Positions 8,012-18,329 of a stretch of DNA of 64,000 nucleotides are shown here, piece after piece; the first letter of the stretch is position 1, and every line of letters starts with the position of its first letter. Below the pieces are notes generated by a model. The model searched no databases. It was not told the origin of the DNA and saw nothing but the letters and a program-made list of their open reading frames with translations. Position numbers and translations under genes: made by a program. The stretch comes from Novacetimonas pomaceti. GTDB taxonomy: Bacteria; Pseudomonadota; Alphaproteobacteria; Acetobacterales; Acetobacteraceae. The stretch covers positions 62,001 through 126,000 of the forward strand of contig NZ_NOXG01000004.1 in assembly GCF_003207955.1 (NCBI RefSeq). The letters run 5' to 3'.

Positions 8012-9268
8012 ATGTTCGCCCGTATCATGCGCGGACTGGGGCCGTGGCTGCCTGATGGGCCGGATGCGGTGCCCGTCGCCATCGCCGTGTCGGGCGGCGC
8101 GGACAGCCTTGCGCTGGCGCTGCTGGCCCGACGGTGGCGTCAGGCGGTGGTCGGGCTGGTTGTCGATCACGGATTGCGGGCGGAATCGGCGGCCGAGGCG
8201 GCGCAGACGATGCGACGCCTTGCCCGCATGGACATTCCCGCCCGGCTTTTGCGGCTGGAGGGACTGTCGCGCGGTTCCCGCATGGCCGAACGCGCCCGCC
8301 ACATGCGCTACCAGGCGCTGGTGACAGCCTGCCGGGAACTGGGCGCGATCGACCTGCTGGTGGGACATCACGCGGGCGATCAGGCGGAAACCGTCATGAT
8401 GCGCCGTCGCGCCGCCAGCGGTCCCGACGGGCTGGCGGGCATGGCGCGGGTTGTCACGGGCGATGACGTGCGCCTCGTGCGGCCGCTGCTGGATATCGCA
8501 AAATCCGACCTTTACGCCACACTGCGCCATGCGGGCATGGACTGGGTGGAGGACCCCTCCAACGCCGACCTGCGCACTGAACGCGCCCGTGCCCGCGCGG
8601 CGCTGGCGCGGGACGTGGGATTGCGCGACCGGATGCTGCGGGTCGCGCGGGCGGCGGGAAGGCGGCGCATGCGCCATGAGGAGGAGGATGCGCTGTGGCT
8701 GGTGCGCCACGCCCGTTTCCATGCGGAGGGATGGGTCGAGCTTCCGGCCCGGCTGCCCTGCGCGCATATTATGTCCGCGCTGATACGCACGGTGGGGGGG
8801 CGCGAATATGTCCCGTCGCGTCCCGGCGTCGCGGCCTTGTGTGAACATCCCCGCGCGGCAACGCTGGGAGGGACGCGCCTGATGGCGTATAAGGGGGGAT
8901 GGCTGCTGCTGCGTGAGGAGGCGGCGATGGAAGGTCAGGTTCCGGCCCATGTCGGCGTGCGGTGGGACAACCGTTTCGTGCTGCGCCCGTCCGATGGGGG
9001 CTGCCCGCTTCCGGCGTCCCTGCGGGTCGGGGCGGCGGGTGCCGTGGCCGCGTGGTGGCCGCGCGATCGTGCCCGCCCCGTGATGCCGGCGCGGGCGCTG
9101 CGCACTCTGCCCGCGCTTCATCATGACGGGCATGTCGTGGCCGTGCCGCATATGGGGGTGTTCGCCCCCGGCCTGCCGCATGGCTGGCGTTTCGCCTTCG
9201 TGCCGCCGGTTCCGGTCACCCCGGGCGGGTGTTTTGGCGTCCCGGCACAGATTCCTCGCCCCGTTTGA
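8012..9268 (+). CDS. tilS: tRNA(Ile)-lysidine synthetase TilS
   Basis: About 418 residues. TilS uses ATP and lysine to modify C34 of the AUA-reading tRNA-Ile; it is essential in most bacteria. The PP-loop motif AVSGGADSLALALL lies near residue 25, followed by VDHGLRAESAAEA and GHHAGDQAETVMMRR, all family signatures. The frame opens earlier (GTG 7931, ATG 7973), but GGGGGA at 8002-8007 stands at good distance from ATG 8012, and this start gives the usual distance to the PP-loop. ftsH follows, as in many alphaproteobacteria. The C-terminal part is less conserved. Confidence 0.92.
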   Translation: MFARIMRGLGPWLPDGPDAVPVAIAVSGGADSLALALLARRWRQAVVGLVVDHGLRAESAAEAAQTMRRLARMDIPARLLRLEGLSRGSRMAERARHMRYQALVTACRELGAIDLLVGHHAGDQAETVMMRRRAASGPDGLAGMARVVTGDDVRLVRPLLDIAKSDLYATLRHAGMDWVEDPSNADLRTERARARAALARDVGLRDRMLRVARAAGRRRMRHEEEDALWLVRHARFHAEGWVELPARLPCAHIMSALIRTVGGREYVPSRPGVAALCEHPRAATLGGTRLMAYKGGWLLLREEAAMEGQVPAHVGVRWDNRFVLRPSDGGCPLPASLRVGAAGAVAAWWPRDRARPVMPARALRTLPALHHDGHVVAVPHMGVFAPGLPHGWRFAFVPPVPVTPGGCFGVPAQIPRPV

Positions 9269-9405
9269 CAGAAAGGTCTGTCATGGGGGGTGTGAATGTG
9301 CCCCGATCGTCCTATGTAAGAAAGACGTAAGAGGAACTTGGTGTCTGTAAGTCGACCTGCCCTGGCGGGTCCACGAAGGCGTCAGCACATGGAACAGTGG
9401 GCAAG

Positions 9406-11340
<1,935 letters not shown>

Positions 11341-11375
11341 GGCCGGGTCTGCGAAGTGGAGTGAGGGTTTTCATG

Positions 11376-11414
11376 ATGGCGGAAGGATCGCGGGGTCCTT
11401 CCGCCATTGTTCTG
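11376..11414 (+). terminator. Rho-independent terminator after ftsH
   Basis: Perfect 12-pair stem ATGGCGGAAGGA (11376-11387) with TCCTTCCGCCAT (11396-11407), loop TCGCGGGG, followed by TGTTCTGT. It lies 35 bases after the ftsH stop. Confidence 0.8.
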
Positions 11415-11553
11415 TAAAGGACTGTCTGCAAAGAACCTTTTGGACAAAAAACGACAAAGGTTTTTGGGTGTCGCCTTTTTTCAAAAAAGCTTCGCCCAAA
11501 AGTTTTATGATTTCAGGGTATTAATCGGCCCGATCTTTTAAAGCAGTCTTTAA
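11415..11553 (+). repeat. Palindromic intergenic repeat, copy A (one-hairpin form)
   Basis: Member of a family present seven times in this window. Ends are TAAAGGACTG (from 11415) and CAGTCTTTA (to 11552), inverted to each other. The core has the outer arm AGGTTTTTGGGTG and the partner CCCAAAAGTTTT. Only one inner hairpin, CGCCTTTTTTCAAAAAAGCTTCG, is present: the left half matches hairpin 1 of other copies and the right half matches hairpin 2, as if the segment between two TTTTTTCAAAAA tracts had been deleted. The tail ATGATTTCAGGGTATTA is shared with other copies. It ends 3 bases before the folP start. Confidence 0.85.
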
Positions 11554-11556
11554 GGC

Positions 11557-12639
11557 ATGTTCATTGATGACGATGGTACGGCGCATATGACTGACGACAG
11601 GCTTCTGGAGCCCCTGGCCCTTCTGGGGGGGCAGGCGGCCCGTGATGCCGTGCGGCAGGGGCTGGCGCGCTGGCTGTATGGCGGCCCGGCGGCATTTACC
11701 CTCGCACGGCTGTGGCGGGGATATCGGGATGCGGGGCTGGTGCGGGCGGCCGACATCCCGGCGGCGTGGGATGACGTGGTAACGCGCGTAAGCCAGCCAT
11801 GCCCGGCGGCAGGATTGCCGGATCGGGCGCTGGTCATGGGCATCGTCAATGTCACCCCCGACAGTTTCAGCGATGGCGGGCGGCACATGGCCGTCGATCG
11901 CGCCCTTGCTACCGCGGCACAGATGGTCGCGCAGGGGGCGGCGGTGATCGATGTCGGCGGCGAAAGCACCCGTCCCGGCGCGGCCCGCGTCACCGTGGAG
12001 GAGGAATGGGCCCGCATCGCCCCCGTCATCGCGGCCATCCGGGGGGATGCGCGCACCCGTGACACCATCATTTCCGTTGATACCCGCCACGCGCTGGTGA
12101 TGGAGCGCGCGCTGGCGGCGGGCGCGAACGTCATCAATGACGTCTCGGCGCTGATGCATGATGCGGCGGCGGCGGAGGTCGTGGCGCGGGCGGGGTGTCC
12201 GGTCATGCTGATGCATATGCGCGGCACGCCGGAAACGATGAACGACCATGCGGTTTACACGGACGTTGCGCTTGACGTCGTGCGTGAACTGCGACAGCGG
12301 GTCGAACGCGCCGTGGCGGCCGGGATCGCACGTGACCGCATCATGGTCGACCCGGGCATCGGGTTCGCCAAGACCGCGTCACAGAACATGCAGCTTCTGG
12401 CGCGGCTGCCCCTGCTGGCCAATCTGGGATGCCGGGTGGTGCTGGGCGTGTCGCGCAAGCGGTTCGTGGGACAGGTGAGTGGCGTTGCGGACGCGGCAGG
12501 GCGCGATCCGGCCAGCATGGCGGCCAGCCTGCCGGGATTGGTATTTCCCAATACGATCGTGCGGGTTCACGATGTCGGCGTCATGATGCAGGGCCTGAAG
12601 ATATGGCAGGGACTGGATCATGCGACCGAGGTAAGGTAG
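11557..12639 (+). CDS. folP: Dihydropteroate synthase
   Basis: Up to 360 residues. DHPS joins p-aminobenzoate to the pterin diphosphate in folate synthesis and is the sulfonamide target. Motifs: MGIVNVTPDSFSDGG (pterin and diphosphate binding), DVGGESTRPGA, ISVDTRH, NDVSAL, MHMRGTPETM, DPGIGFAKT and VLGVSRKRFVG. An N-terminal extension of about 85 residues precedes the barrel, as in related proteobacteria. Start uncertain: ATG 11557 or ATG 11587; neither has a clear ribosome-binding site. The repeat just upstream occupies the region where a promoter would lie. glmM follows after 42 bases. Confidence 0.95.
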   Translation: MFIDDDGTAHMTDDRLLEPLALLGGQAARDAVRQGLARWLYGGPAAFTLARLWRGYRDAGLVRAADIPAAWDDVVTRVSQPCPAAGLPDRALVMGIVNVTPDSFSDGGRHMAVDRALATAAQMVAQGAAVIDVGGESTRPGAARVTVEEEWARIAPVIAAIRGDARTRDTIISVDTRHALVMERALAAGANVINDVSALMHDAAAAEVVARAGCPVMLMHMRGTPETMNDHAVYTDVALDVVRELRQRVERAVAAGIARDRIMVDPGIGFAKTASQNMQLLARLPLLANLGCRVVLGVSRKRFVGQVSGVADAAGRDPASMAASLPGLVFPNTIVRVHDVGVMMQGLKIWQGLDHATEVR

Positions 12640-12681
12640 GTCCATGCACACGCAGTTCAAGCAGCCGGGGATGGCGCAGGC

Positions 12682-14040
12682 ATGACAAAGACAAGAAGAC
12701 TGTTCGGGACCGACGGGATACGCGGCACCGCCAACCAGGACCCCATGACGGTTGAAATCGCACAGAAACTGGGTCAGGCTGCCGGTCTGCGCTTCATTAA
12801 CGGCACCCATCGCCACAGCGTCCTCCTGGGCAAGGACACGCGCCTGTCGGGCTACATGATCGAATGCGCGCTGGTGTCGGGCTTCCTGTCGGCGGGCATG
12901 GATGTCACGCTGGTCGGGCCGATGCCCACGCCCGCGATCGCCATGCTGACGCGTTCCCTTCGCGCGGATCTCGGGGTCATGATTTCGGCGTCACACAACC
13001 CCTATGGCGATAATGGTATCAAGCTGTTCGGCCCCGACGGGTTCAAGCTGTCGGATGAGGTCGAGGCGGAAATCGAGGAGACGATGCGCTCCGACCTCAG
13101 CGGGCGGCTGGCCGCGCCGGACCAGATCGGGCGGGCCTCGCGCCTTAATGACGCGGCGGGACGCTATATCGAAAGCGCCAAGGCTTCCTTCCCGCGCGGG
13201 CTGCGGCTGGACGGGCTGCGCATCGTCATCGACTGCGCGAACGGCGCGGCCTATCGTGTCGCGCCGACGGCATTGTGGGAACTGGGGGCGGAGGTGATCC
13301 GCATCGGGTGTGATCCCGATGGCATCAACATCAACGAGGGCTGTGGCTCCACCCGGCCGGATGCCCTGTGCAACGCGGTGACGCGCCATCGCGCCGATAT
13401 CGGCATCGCGCTGGATGGCGATGCGGACCGCGTGCTGATTTCCGATGAAAAGGGACGCCTGATCGACGGGGACCAGATCCTGGCCCTGATCGCGCGGTCA
13501 TGGATGAAGCAGGGGCGTCTGGCGGGACGGCATATCGTCGCGACCGTGATGTCGAACATGGGGCTGGAGCGGTTCCTGTCGAAACAGGGGCTGGAACTGA
13601 TCCGCACTGCCGTGGGCGACCGTTACGTGGTGGAGAAGATGCGCGAACTTGGCGCGAACCTTGGCGGGGAACAGTCGGGACACATGCTGCTGTCCGATTT
13701 CGCCACCACGGGCGACGGGCTTGTCGCCGCGCTGCAGGTCCTGGCCGTGCTGGTGGAGGAAAAACGCCCCGCCAGCGAGGTCTGCCGCATGTTCACCCCG
13801 TATCCGCAGCTGTTGCGCAACGTGCGCTTTGCCGGACGCAGCCCGCTGCATGATCCCGCGATCGACAAGGCGCGGCGCGCGGCGGAGGGACTGCTGGGGG
13901 ATCGTGGGCGGCTTGTCCTGCGTGAAAGCGGGACCGAGCCGCTGATCCGCGTCATGGTGGAGGCGGAGGACGAACAGCTTGTCCGTCAGGTGGTCGATGA
14001 CATGTGCAATGCCATCACCGCCGTGCAGATGATGGCCTGA
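12682..14040 (+). CDS. glmM: Phosphoglucosamine mutase GlmM
   Basis: 452 residues. Converts glucosamine-6-phosphate to glucosamine-1-phosphate for peptidoglycan and LPS precursors. The phosphoserine loop ISASHNPYGDNGIKLFG has the active Ser at about 103, metal loop LDGDADRVL, sugar-binding GGEQSGHML and phosphate-binding RESGTEPLIRVM near the C-terminus. The N-terminus RRLFGTDGIRGTAN is typical. Order ftsH-folP-glmM is common in proteobacteria. thiD follows 4 bases later. Confidence 0.97.
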   Translation: MTKTRRLFGTDGIRGTANQDPMTVEIAQKLGQAAGLRFINGTHRHSVLLGKDTRLSGYMIECALVSGFLSAGMDVTLVGPMPTPAIAMLTRSLRADLGVMISASHNPYGDNGIKLFGPDGFKLSDEVEAEIEETMRSDLSGRLAAPDQIGRASRLNDAAGRYIESAKASFPRGLRLDGLRIVIDCANGAAYRVAPTALWELGAEVIRIGCDPDGININEGCGSTRPDALCNAVTRHRADIGIALDGDADRVLISDEKGRLIDGDQILALIARSWMKQGRLAGRHIVATVMSNMGLERFLSKQGLELIRTAVGDRYVVEKMRELGANLGGEQSGHMLLSDFATTGDGLVAALQVLAVLVEEKRPASEVCRMFTPYPQLLRNVRFAGRSPLHDPAIDKARRAAEGLLGDRGRLVLRESGTEPLIRVMVEAEDEQLVRQVVDDMCNAITAVQMMA

Positions 14041-14044
14041 TCCG

Positions 14045-14842
14045 GTGCGGGGGCGCATTCTCGTCATCGCGGGCAGCGACAGCGGCGGTGGCGCGGGCAT
14101 ACAGGCGGACATCAAGACGATCACCGCGCTGGGCGGTTTCGCCATGACCGCCATTACGGCGCTGACGGCGCAGGATACGCGCGGCGTGCATGACGTGCTT
14201 GCCGTTCCCCCCGCCTTTGTCACGGCGCAGATGCGCTGCGTGATGGAGGATATCGGCGTCGATTCCTTCAAGAGCGGCATGCTGGACCGGAGCGAGGTCA
14301 TCGACGCGGTGGCCGACATGATCGCGACGCGGCCCGGGGTCCCCTATGTCCTGGATCCGGTCATGGTGGCCAAGGGCGGGGCGTCGCTTCTGCAGCAGGA
14401 GGCGGTCCGCTCGCTGAAGGCGCGGCTGCTGCCGCTGGCGGACCTGCTGACCCCGAACCTGCCGGAGGCGGAGGTCCTGCTGGACCGTCCGGTGCGCGAA
14501 TCCGGCGATATGCGTCAGGCCGCGCTGGACCTGCGCGACATGGGCGCGCGGGCCGTGCTGCTGAAGGGGGGGCATCTGCCGGGCGACGAACTGGTGGATG
14601 TATTCGTCGATCGGCAGGGGCGGGTGGAAACCTTTGCCTCCACCCGGCTGCATACGGTGCATACGCATGGCACCGGCTGCACCCTGGCCAGCGCGATCGC
14701 CACGGGGCTGGGCCAGGGCATGGATCTGCACGCGGCCATCGTGCGGGCCCGCGATTATCTCCGTCGTGCCATTGCGGCGGCGCCCGGATACGGGCACGGG
14801 GCCGGGCCGATCAACCATGGGGTGGATATCACGGCATCGTGA
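14045..14842 (+). CDS. thiD: Bifunctional hydroxymethylpyrimidine kinase/phosphomethylpyrimidine kinase ThiD
   Basis: 265 residues, ribokinase-like fold. Phosphorylates HMP and HMP-P in thiamine synthesis. Signature ILVIAGSDSGGGAGIQADIK at the N-terminus; anion hole and catalytic segment HGTGCTLASAIATGLGQG near residue 215. GTG start 4 bases after the glmM stop suggests coupled expression. The last gene of this rightward block; the following 476 bases carry no gene. Confidence 0.94.
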   Translation: MRGRILVIAGSDSGGGAGIQADIKTITALGGFAMTAITALTAQDTRGVHDVLAVPPAFVTAQMRCVMEDIGVDSFKSGMLDRSEVIDAVADMIATRPGVPYVLDPVMVAKGGASLLQQEAVRSLKARLLPLADLLTPNLPEAEVLLDRPVRESGDMRQAALDLRDMGARAVLLKGGHLPGDELVDVFVDRQGRVETFASTRLHTVHTHGTGCTLASAIATGLGQGMDLHAAIVRARDYLRRAIAAAPGYGHGAGPINHGVDITAS

Positions 14843-15318
14843 TATCGCGCATGCGATTTTCGCCGCGTCGCGCGATCCGGGTGGATGCGCCCGGGCCGGG
14901 GATGACCGGATAATCACGCCAGGAAAACAGACAACGGCGATGTCATCGCGGGTCGCGATGCCACATATGGTATTGTCCTAACATCCTATTTTTCCTGCTG
15001 GCAGGATCATGCGGGCAGGGCGCCCCGCGCAGGCAAAACCATTTCCCATGGGAAAATAGGTTGCAGGATCCGTCCATCCTGCACGCAGAACGTGTCATTT
15101 TCGGGGCATCTCTGGCCGGTTCTGGAATGAAATGGCACAGGATTTCGCGCTTAAATTCTTAAAATTCTGGATGTTAAGGAATTATTTTCCATAGGCATTA
15201 GGATTATATTCCCCTTATGAATGAGTGTAACGAGGTTTATTCACAACCTTAAGATTGTTTCATGAAAAAAATACACTTATAGGTAGCAACATATATTAAC
15301 AAAAATTTGGTGGTCGAT
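14843..15318. other. Gene-free leader region before the CtrA-like gene
   Basis: 476 bases. The right half (about 15140-15318) is clearly AT-rich compared with the surrounding genes and is probably the regulatory region of the next gene. A weak promoter-like pair TTGTTT (15255-15260) and TTATAG (15277-15282), 16 apart, lies 37 bases before the ATG. Several TTAA tetramers occur (15151, 15159, 15174, 15249, 15296), but none pair at the 7-base spacing of a CtrA box. No ORF with coding character was seen. Confidence 0.5.
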
Positions 15319-16107
15319 ATGCGTGTGTTGCTTGTTGAACCGAACACGGCCCTGGCCAGCATGGAGACCAGTCAGTTGCACGCTGTCGGTTTCATGGTGG
15401 ACCATGCGGCATCGGGTCATGACGCGGTCGCGATGCTGAAACTGTATGATTACGACATTGCCGTCATGGAACTGGGCCTGCCGGACATGGAGGGATACGA
15501 TGTCGTGCGGCGCTGCCGCGCGGCGCGGATCACGACCCCGGTCCTGATCCTGTCATCGCGGGCCAGTCCGCAGGCCAAGGTCAAGGCATTTTCAACCGGC
15601 GCGGATGATTACGTCACCCGCCCCTATGACACGATGGAACTGACGGCGCGCATGCAGGCCGTCATCCGCCGGTCCAAGGGATATAGCGAGCCGACGCTGC
15701 AGGCGGGCATGCTGCGGCTTTCGCTCGACAGTCGCGATGTCTCCGTCAACGGACGGTCCGTCCACCTGACGGGCAAGGAATACATGATCCTTGAACTTCT
15801 GCTGCTGCGTAAGGGCATGGTGCTGACCAAGGATGCGTTCCTCAACCACCTGTATGGTGGCATGGACGAACCGGAAATGAAGATCATCGACGTGTTCGTG
15901 TGCAAGCTGCGCAAGAAGCTCCAGAAAGCGGGGGGTGAAAACCTGATCACCACCGTATGGGGGCAGGGCTACATGCTTCGTGATGATGCGGTCGGCACGG
16001 ACACGACCGCGCCTGCGATGGATCTGCCCGTGCCGGCGGAGGGTGAACTGCCGCCCCATGTCGCCGCCCGGGCAACGTCACGTGACGCACGTGGTTCCCT
16101 GACCTGA
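15319..16107 (+). CDS. CtrA-like response regulator with a degenerate receiver (E51)
   Basis: 262 residues, OmpR/PhoB-type architecture: receiver (1-117) and winged-helix DNA-binding domain (about 125-232). The effector half is CtrA-like: VHLTGKEYMILELLLLRKG, FLNHLYGGMDEPEMKIIDVF, VCKLRKKL, WGQGYMLRD. The receiver keeps CtrA spacing (YDYDI, GLPDMEGYDVV, GADDYVT) but the acidic pair is P8-N9 instead of Asp-Asp, the phospho-acceptor is E51 instead of Asp, and the conserved Lys is R101. It therefore cannot be phosphorylated in the usual way. About 30 extra residues follow the wing. Start ATG 15319 has GGTGG 5 bases upstream; an in-frame TTG at 15307 is less likely. It could be the only CtrA of this organism or a paralogue; this cannot be told from the window. 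Confidence 0.88.
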   Translation: MRVLLVEPNTALASMETSQLHAVGFMVDHAASGHDAVAMLKLYDYDIAVMELGLPDMEGYDVVRRCRAARITTPVLILSSRASPQAKVKAFSTGADDYVTRPYDTMELTARMQAVIRRSKGYSEPTLQAGMLRLSLDSRDVSVNGRSVHLTGKEYMILELLLLRKGMVLTKDAFLNHLYGGMDEPEMKIIDVFVCKLRKKLQKAGGENLITTVWGQGYMLRDDAVGTDTTAPAMDLPVPAEGELPPHVAARATSRDARGSLT

Positions 16108-16175
16108 CATCATCCTTATTCCGTATCACCCGGCGGCAATGCCCCCCACGGCGCCTGACGATACGCAATACGATG

Positions 16176-16208
16176 ACCCGCCATGAGTTGCCTCATGGCG
16201 GGTTTTTC
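16176..16208 (+). terminator. Rho-independent terminator after the CtrA-like gene
   Basis: Perfect 12-pair stem ACCCGCCATGAG (16176-16187) with CTCATGGCGGGT (16192-16203), loop TTGC, then a T run. It lies 69 bases after the stop codon. Confidence 0.92.
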
Positions 16209-16256
16209 AATGGCCATCCCATCCGGGCACAGGCGGCCTGAAATGTCGCAAAAGTG

Positions 16257-16289
16257 AAAAAAAGGCGGAGCCAACAATGTGGCCCCGCC
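16257..16289 (-). terminator. Leftward terminator-like hairpin in the gap after the CtrA-like gene
   Basis: Read leftward: GGCGGGGCC, loop ACATTGTT, GGCTCCGCC (one mismatch), then at least seven T. It faces the rightward terminator at 16176-16208. No leftward gene is evident to its right, so either a short leftward transcript is made here or the match is fortuitous. The rest of the 16209-16556 gap holds no recognisable gene. Confidence 0.5.
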
Positions 16290-16556
16290 AAAGTTTAAAG
16301 TGATGATTCGATATGCGATGCCCCCATCGCCCTTCTGGTATCGCATGGGAATTCGCCCACCGGACATGAGATAAATCAAAGTCCATGAAAAATAATGTAT
16401 CACTGCGGGCAGGGCATCAGGGGGAATATCGTAACGTGTGGGGAACGTGATATTTTCATCGGATGAATCGTGCGTCATGTCCCGCACGGCATTCCGTTCG
16501 CCTTTGCCAGCGTCGGGGATCGGGAATATGAACGGAATGGAACAAGGGGTATCTGG

Positions 16557-17006
16557 ATGAAAACCAAGATCAGGACGAATCGGGCTCTATGGGCGTTTCC
16601 GGCATGCGTGACCATGGCCTGCCTCTCGCTTGCCGGGTGTGAAAGCGTGCGTGACCAGATTGCCGACCGCGAGAACAGCCTCGCGGCGGCAGGGTTTGTC
16701 GCGCGTCCCGCGAATACGCCGGAGCGTCAGGAGATGTTGCAGAAACTGCCGCCCAACCGTTTCCTTCAGAAGCCGTTCGGCGATCATGTTCTCTATATCT
16801 ACTCCGATCCCAAGGTCTGTAACTGCATCTATGTTGGCAACCAGGCCGCCTATGGCCGGTACCAGTCCTATGTGCAGGCGCAGAACCTCGCGGATCAGCA
16901 GCAGATGACCGCGGACATGTATGAAGATGCCTCGTGGAACTGGGGCATGTGGGGCTGGGGCGGCGGTCCGGGCTGGGGTCCGGGCTGGGGCGGTGGCTGG
17001 TGGTAA
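16557..17006 (+). CDS. Small outer-membrane lipoprotein with Gly/Trp-rich tail
   Basis: 149 residues, function unknown. The signal MKTKIRTNRALWAFPACVTM is followed by the lipobox SLAGC (Cys about 28). The mature part has a segment about 60-110 (EMLQKLPPNRFLQKPFGDHVLYIYSDPKVCNCIYVGNQ-like, with a CNC motif) and a C-terminal tail rich in Gly, Trp and Pro (WNWGMWGWGGGPGWG...). AAGGGG 8 bases before ATG 16557 fixes the start; the frame is open further upstream. A cell-envelope role is inferred only from the lipobox. Confidence 0.8.
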   Translation: MKTKIRTNRALWAFPACVTMACLSLAGCESVRDQIADRENSLAAAGFVARPANTPERQEMLQKLPPNRFLQKPFGDHVLYIYSDPKVCNCIYVGNQAAYGRYQSYVQAQNLADQQQMTADMYEDASWNWGMWGWGGGPGWGPGWGGGWW

Positions 17007-17077
17007 GCCACGCCTGACCGCCTGACGATGCCCTCCTGCCGCGCGTTCCTCCCCCGGGAACGGTCGCGGCCGGGACC

Positions 17078-17314
17078 CTATTTCAGGCGATGGTCGGCAT
17101 AGACGATCATCTGCCACACTTCCTGCGTGCCAAGGCGGTGGGGATGGGCATGGATGGGCGGCAGGAGCTGCCCTTCGCTTGCGGCGATTTCAAACCCGCA
17201 GCCGACGCAGCGGTAGATACCCGAATGTGGCGCAGGCGTACGGGGATGGTGGTGCCGGTCGAATTCCGGGTCGTTCCATGCCGTTATGAACTGCGAAGAC
17301 TGGTACAGCGCCAT
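17078..17314 (-). CDS. Small CxxC zinc-ribbon-like protein
   Basis: 78 residues. Sequence MALYQSSQFITAWNDPEFDRHHHP, then a SGIYRCVGCGFEIAA segment with a CxxC and a C-terminal WQMIVYADH. This type of short protein, with a GIYRC..CG motif and a QxxV/LIVYA end, is a recurring conserved hypothetical in proteobacteria; only one Cys pair is visible, so a full zinc ribbon would need His ligands (several are present). GGAG 6 bases before ATG 17314 supports this start over ATG 17326. Convergent with the lipoprotein gene. Confidence 0.72.
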   Translation of the reverse strand: MALYQSSQFITAWNDPEFDRHHHPRTPAPHSGIYRCVGCGFEIAASEGQLLPPIHAHPHRLGTQEVWQMIVYADHRLK

Positions 17315-17536
17315 TCGGATCTCCATGCGTTACGTCCTGGCGAAAACGGGGACACCCTGCCGACAGGGGCGTGACTGGGTGTGAATGTGCCAGAAGAATA
17401 ACGGTTTGTCGCCATGGCGATTATACGCCCCTGCGGCCATCCGCGTGACCGGCGCGCTTGCGCGGGCAGGGGATTGGATGCGGGGATCGGATATGGGGAC
17501 CGGACGCGGGGACGACAGCGCAGGCTGGCCGGAAAA

Positions 17537-18166
17537 TCAGTCGTCCGAATGAAGGGTGACGGACTGTTCGATGTCGGATGTCACGATACCGTTCAGTCCC
17601 CCATGCGCCGCGATCCACTGGAACAGGTCCGGGTCCGTGGCGAAGGTCGGGTCGAAGCGCGTGCCCTGCACGCTGCCATAGGCCTGGAAATAGACATGGG
17701 GATTGGCCGGTATGTGATCGGCGGTCCATGTCCAGTCGGCCGAAAGGACGGCCTGCGCGGTGACGGTGGCGCAGGGATGGGCGGCGGTCAGCACGGCGGG
17801 GGCGCTTGTCATGACGGCGGCCTCTGGCCGGTGATACCCCTTGTCGCCCCCGATATCTTCCATCTGCAGCGCGCGTCTGCGCTGTTCTTCCCCCGGTGGC
17901 AGGCCACGCCAGCCATTGCCGTAGGGGGCGGCATGCGCCTCGTCCAGCGGATCGTCGGCGGGGCCGAAGGCATGGCCGGCGTAATTGAAGACCGTGCCAC
18001 TGGGCACCGTGATCGAATCGAAATGCGGGGCATTGGGTGCGGGATCCATCGCCATGACGCGACGGTCGACGCAGATATGGATGTCGCCCCCCCATGCGGA
18101 TGGCGCGGAAAGGGCAGCCATGCCGGTCATGATCCCGGCCATCCCCGCCATGACGACGAATCGCAT
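17537..18166 (-). CDS. Exported hypothetical protein
   Basis: 209 residues. An N-terminal signal MRFVVMAGMAGIMTGMAAL ending near SAWGG predicts export. The mature part has two Cys (ICVDRR and HPCATV), possibly a disulfide, and no family motif that I recognise. Its aromatic- and Asp-rich C-terminal half (FDPTFATDPDLFQWIAAHGG) does not resolve to a known fold by eye. It stands alone, leftward, downstream of the yfdX gene and separated from it by a terminator. Confidence 0.7.
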   Translation of the reverse strand: MRFVVMAGMAGIMTGMAALSAPSAWGGDIHICVDRRVMAMDPAPNAPHFDSITVPSGTVFNYAGHAFGPADDPLDEAHAAPYGNGWRGLPPGEEQRRRALQMEDIGGDKGYHRPEAAVMTSAPAVLTAAHPCATVTAQAVLSADWTWTADHIPANPHVYFQAYGSVQGTRFDPTFATDPDLFQWIAAHGGLNGIVTSDIEQSVTLHSDD

Positions 18167-18271
18167 AATTCAGGTTCCTGCGGACATGCATGCGACCGGG
18201 TCGCCGGATGGTCCGTGATGGCCTGCACGCCCGGGTCCGCATTCCACGCGACCGTGGCCGGAAACCCGGGT

Positions 18272-18314
18272 GTAAAAGGGCGGTCCCATGCCTTTCGACA
18301 GGCGCGGGACCGCC
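18272..18314 (-). terminator. Leftward terminator after the yfdX-like gene
   Basis: Arms GGCGGTCCC (18279-18287) and GGGACCGCC (18306-18314) with an inner GCCT/AGGC pairing; read leftward the stem is followed by CTTTTACA. It lies 16 bases past the stop at 18330. Confidence 0.75.
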
Positions 18315-18329
18315 GGTAACGGGGCAGGC

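Noticed and set aside
9266..9283. TGACAG-N6-CTGTCA inverted repeat before ftsH
   Set aside because: Only six-base arms, overlapping the tilS stop; could be chance and has no T run.
15140..15300. TTAA pairs as CtrA boxes for autoregulation
   Set aside because: TTAA occurs at 15151, 15159, 15174, 15249 and 15296, but no pair has the required 7-base spacer.
16116..16487. Leftward 123-codon open frame in the gap after the CtrA-like gene
   Set aside because: It runs through both terminator hairpins and shows no ribosome-binding site or family motif.
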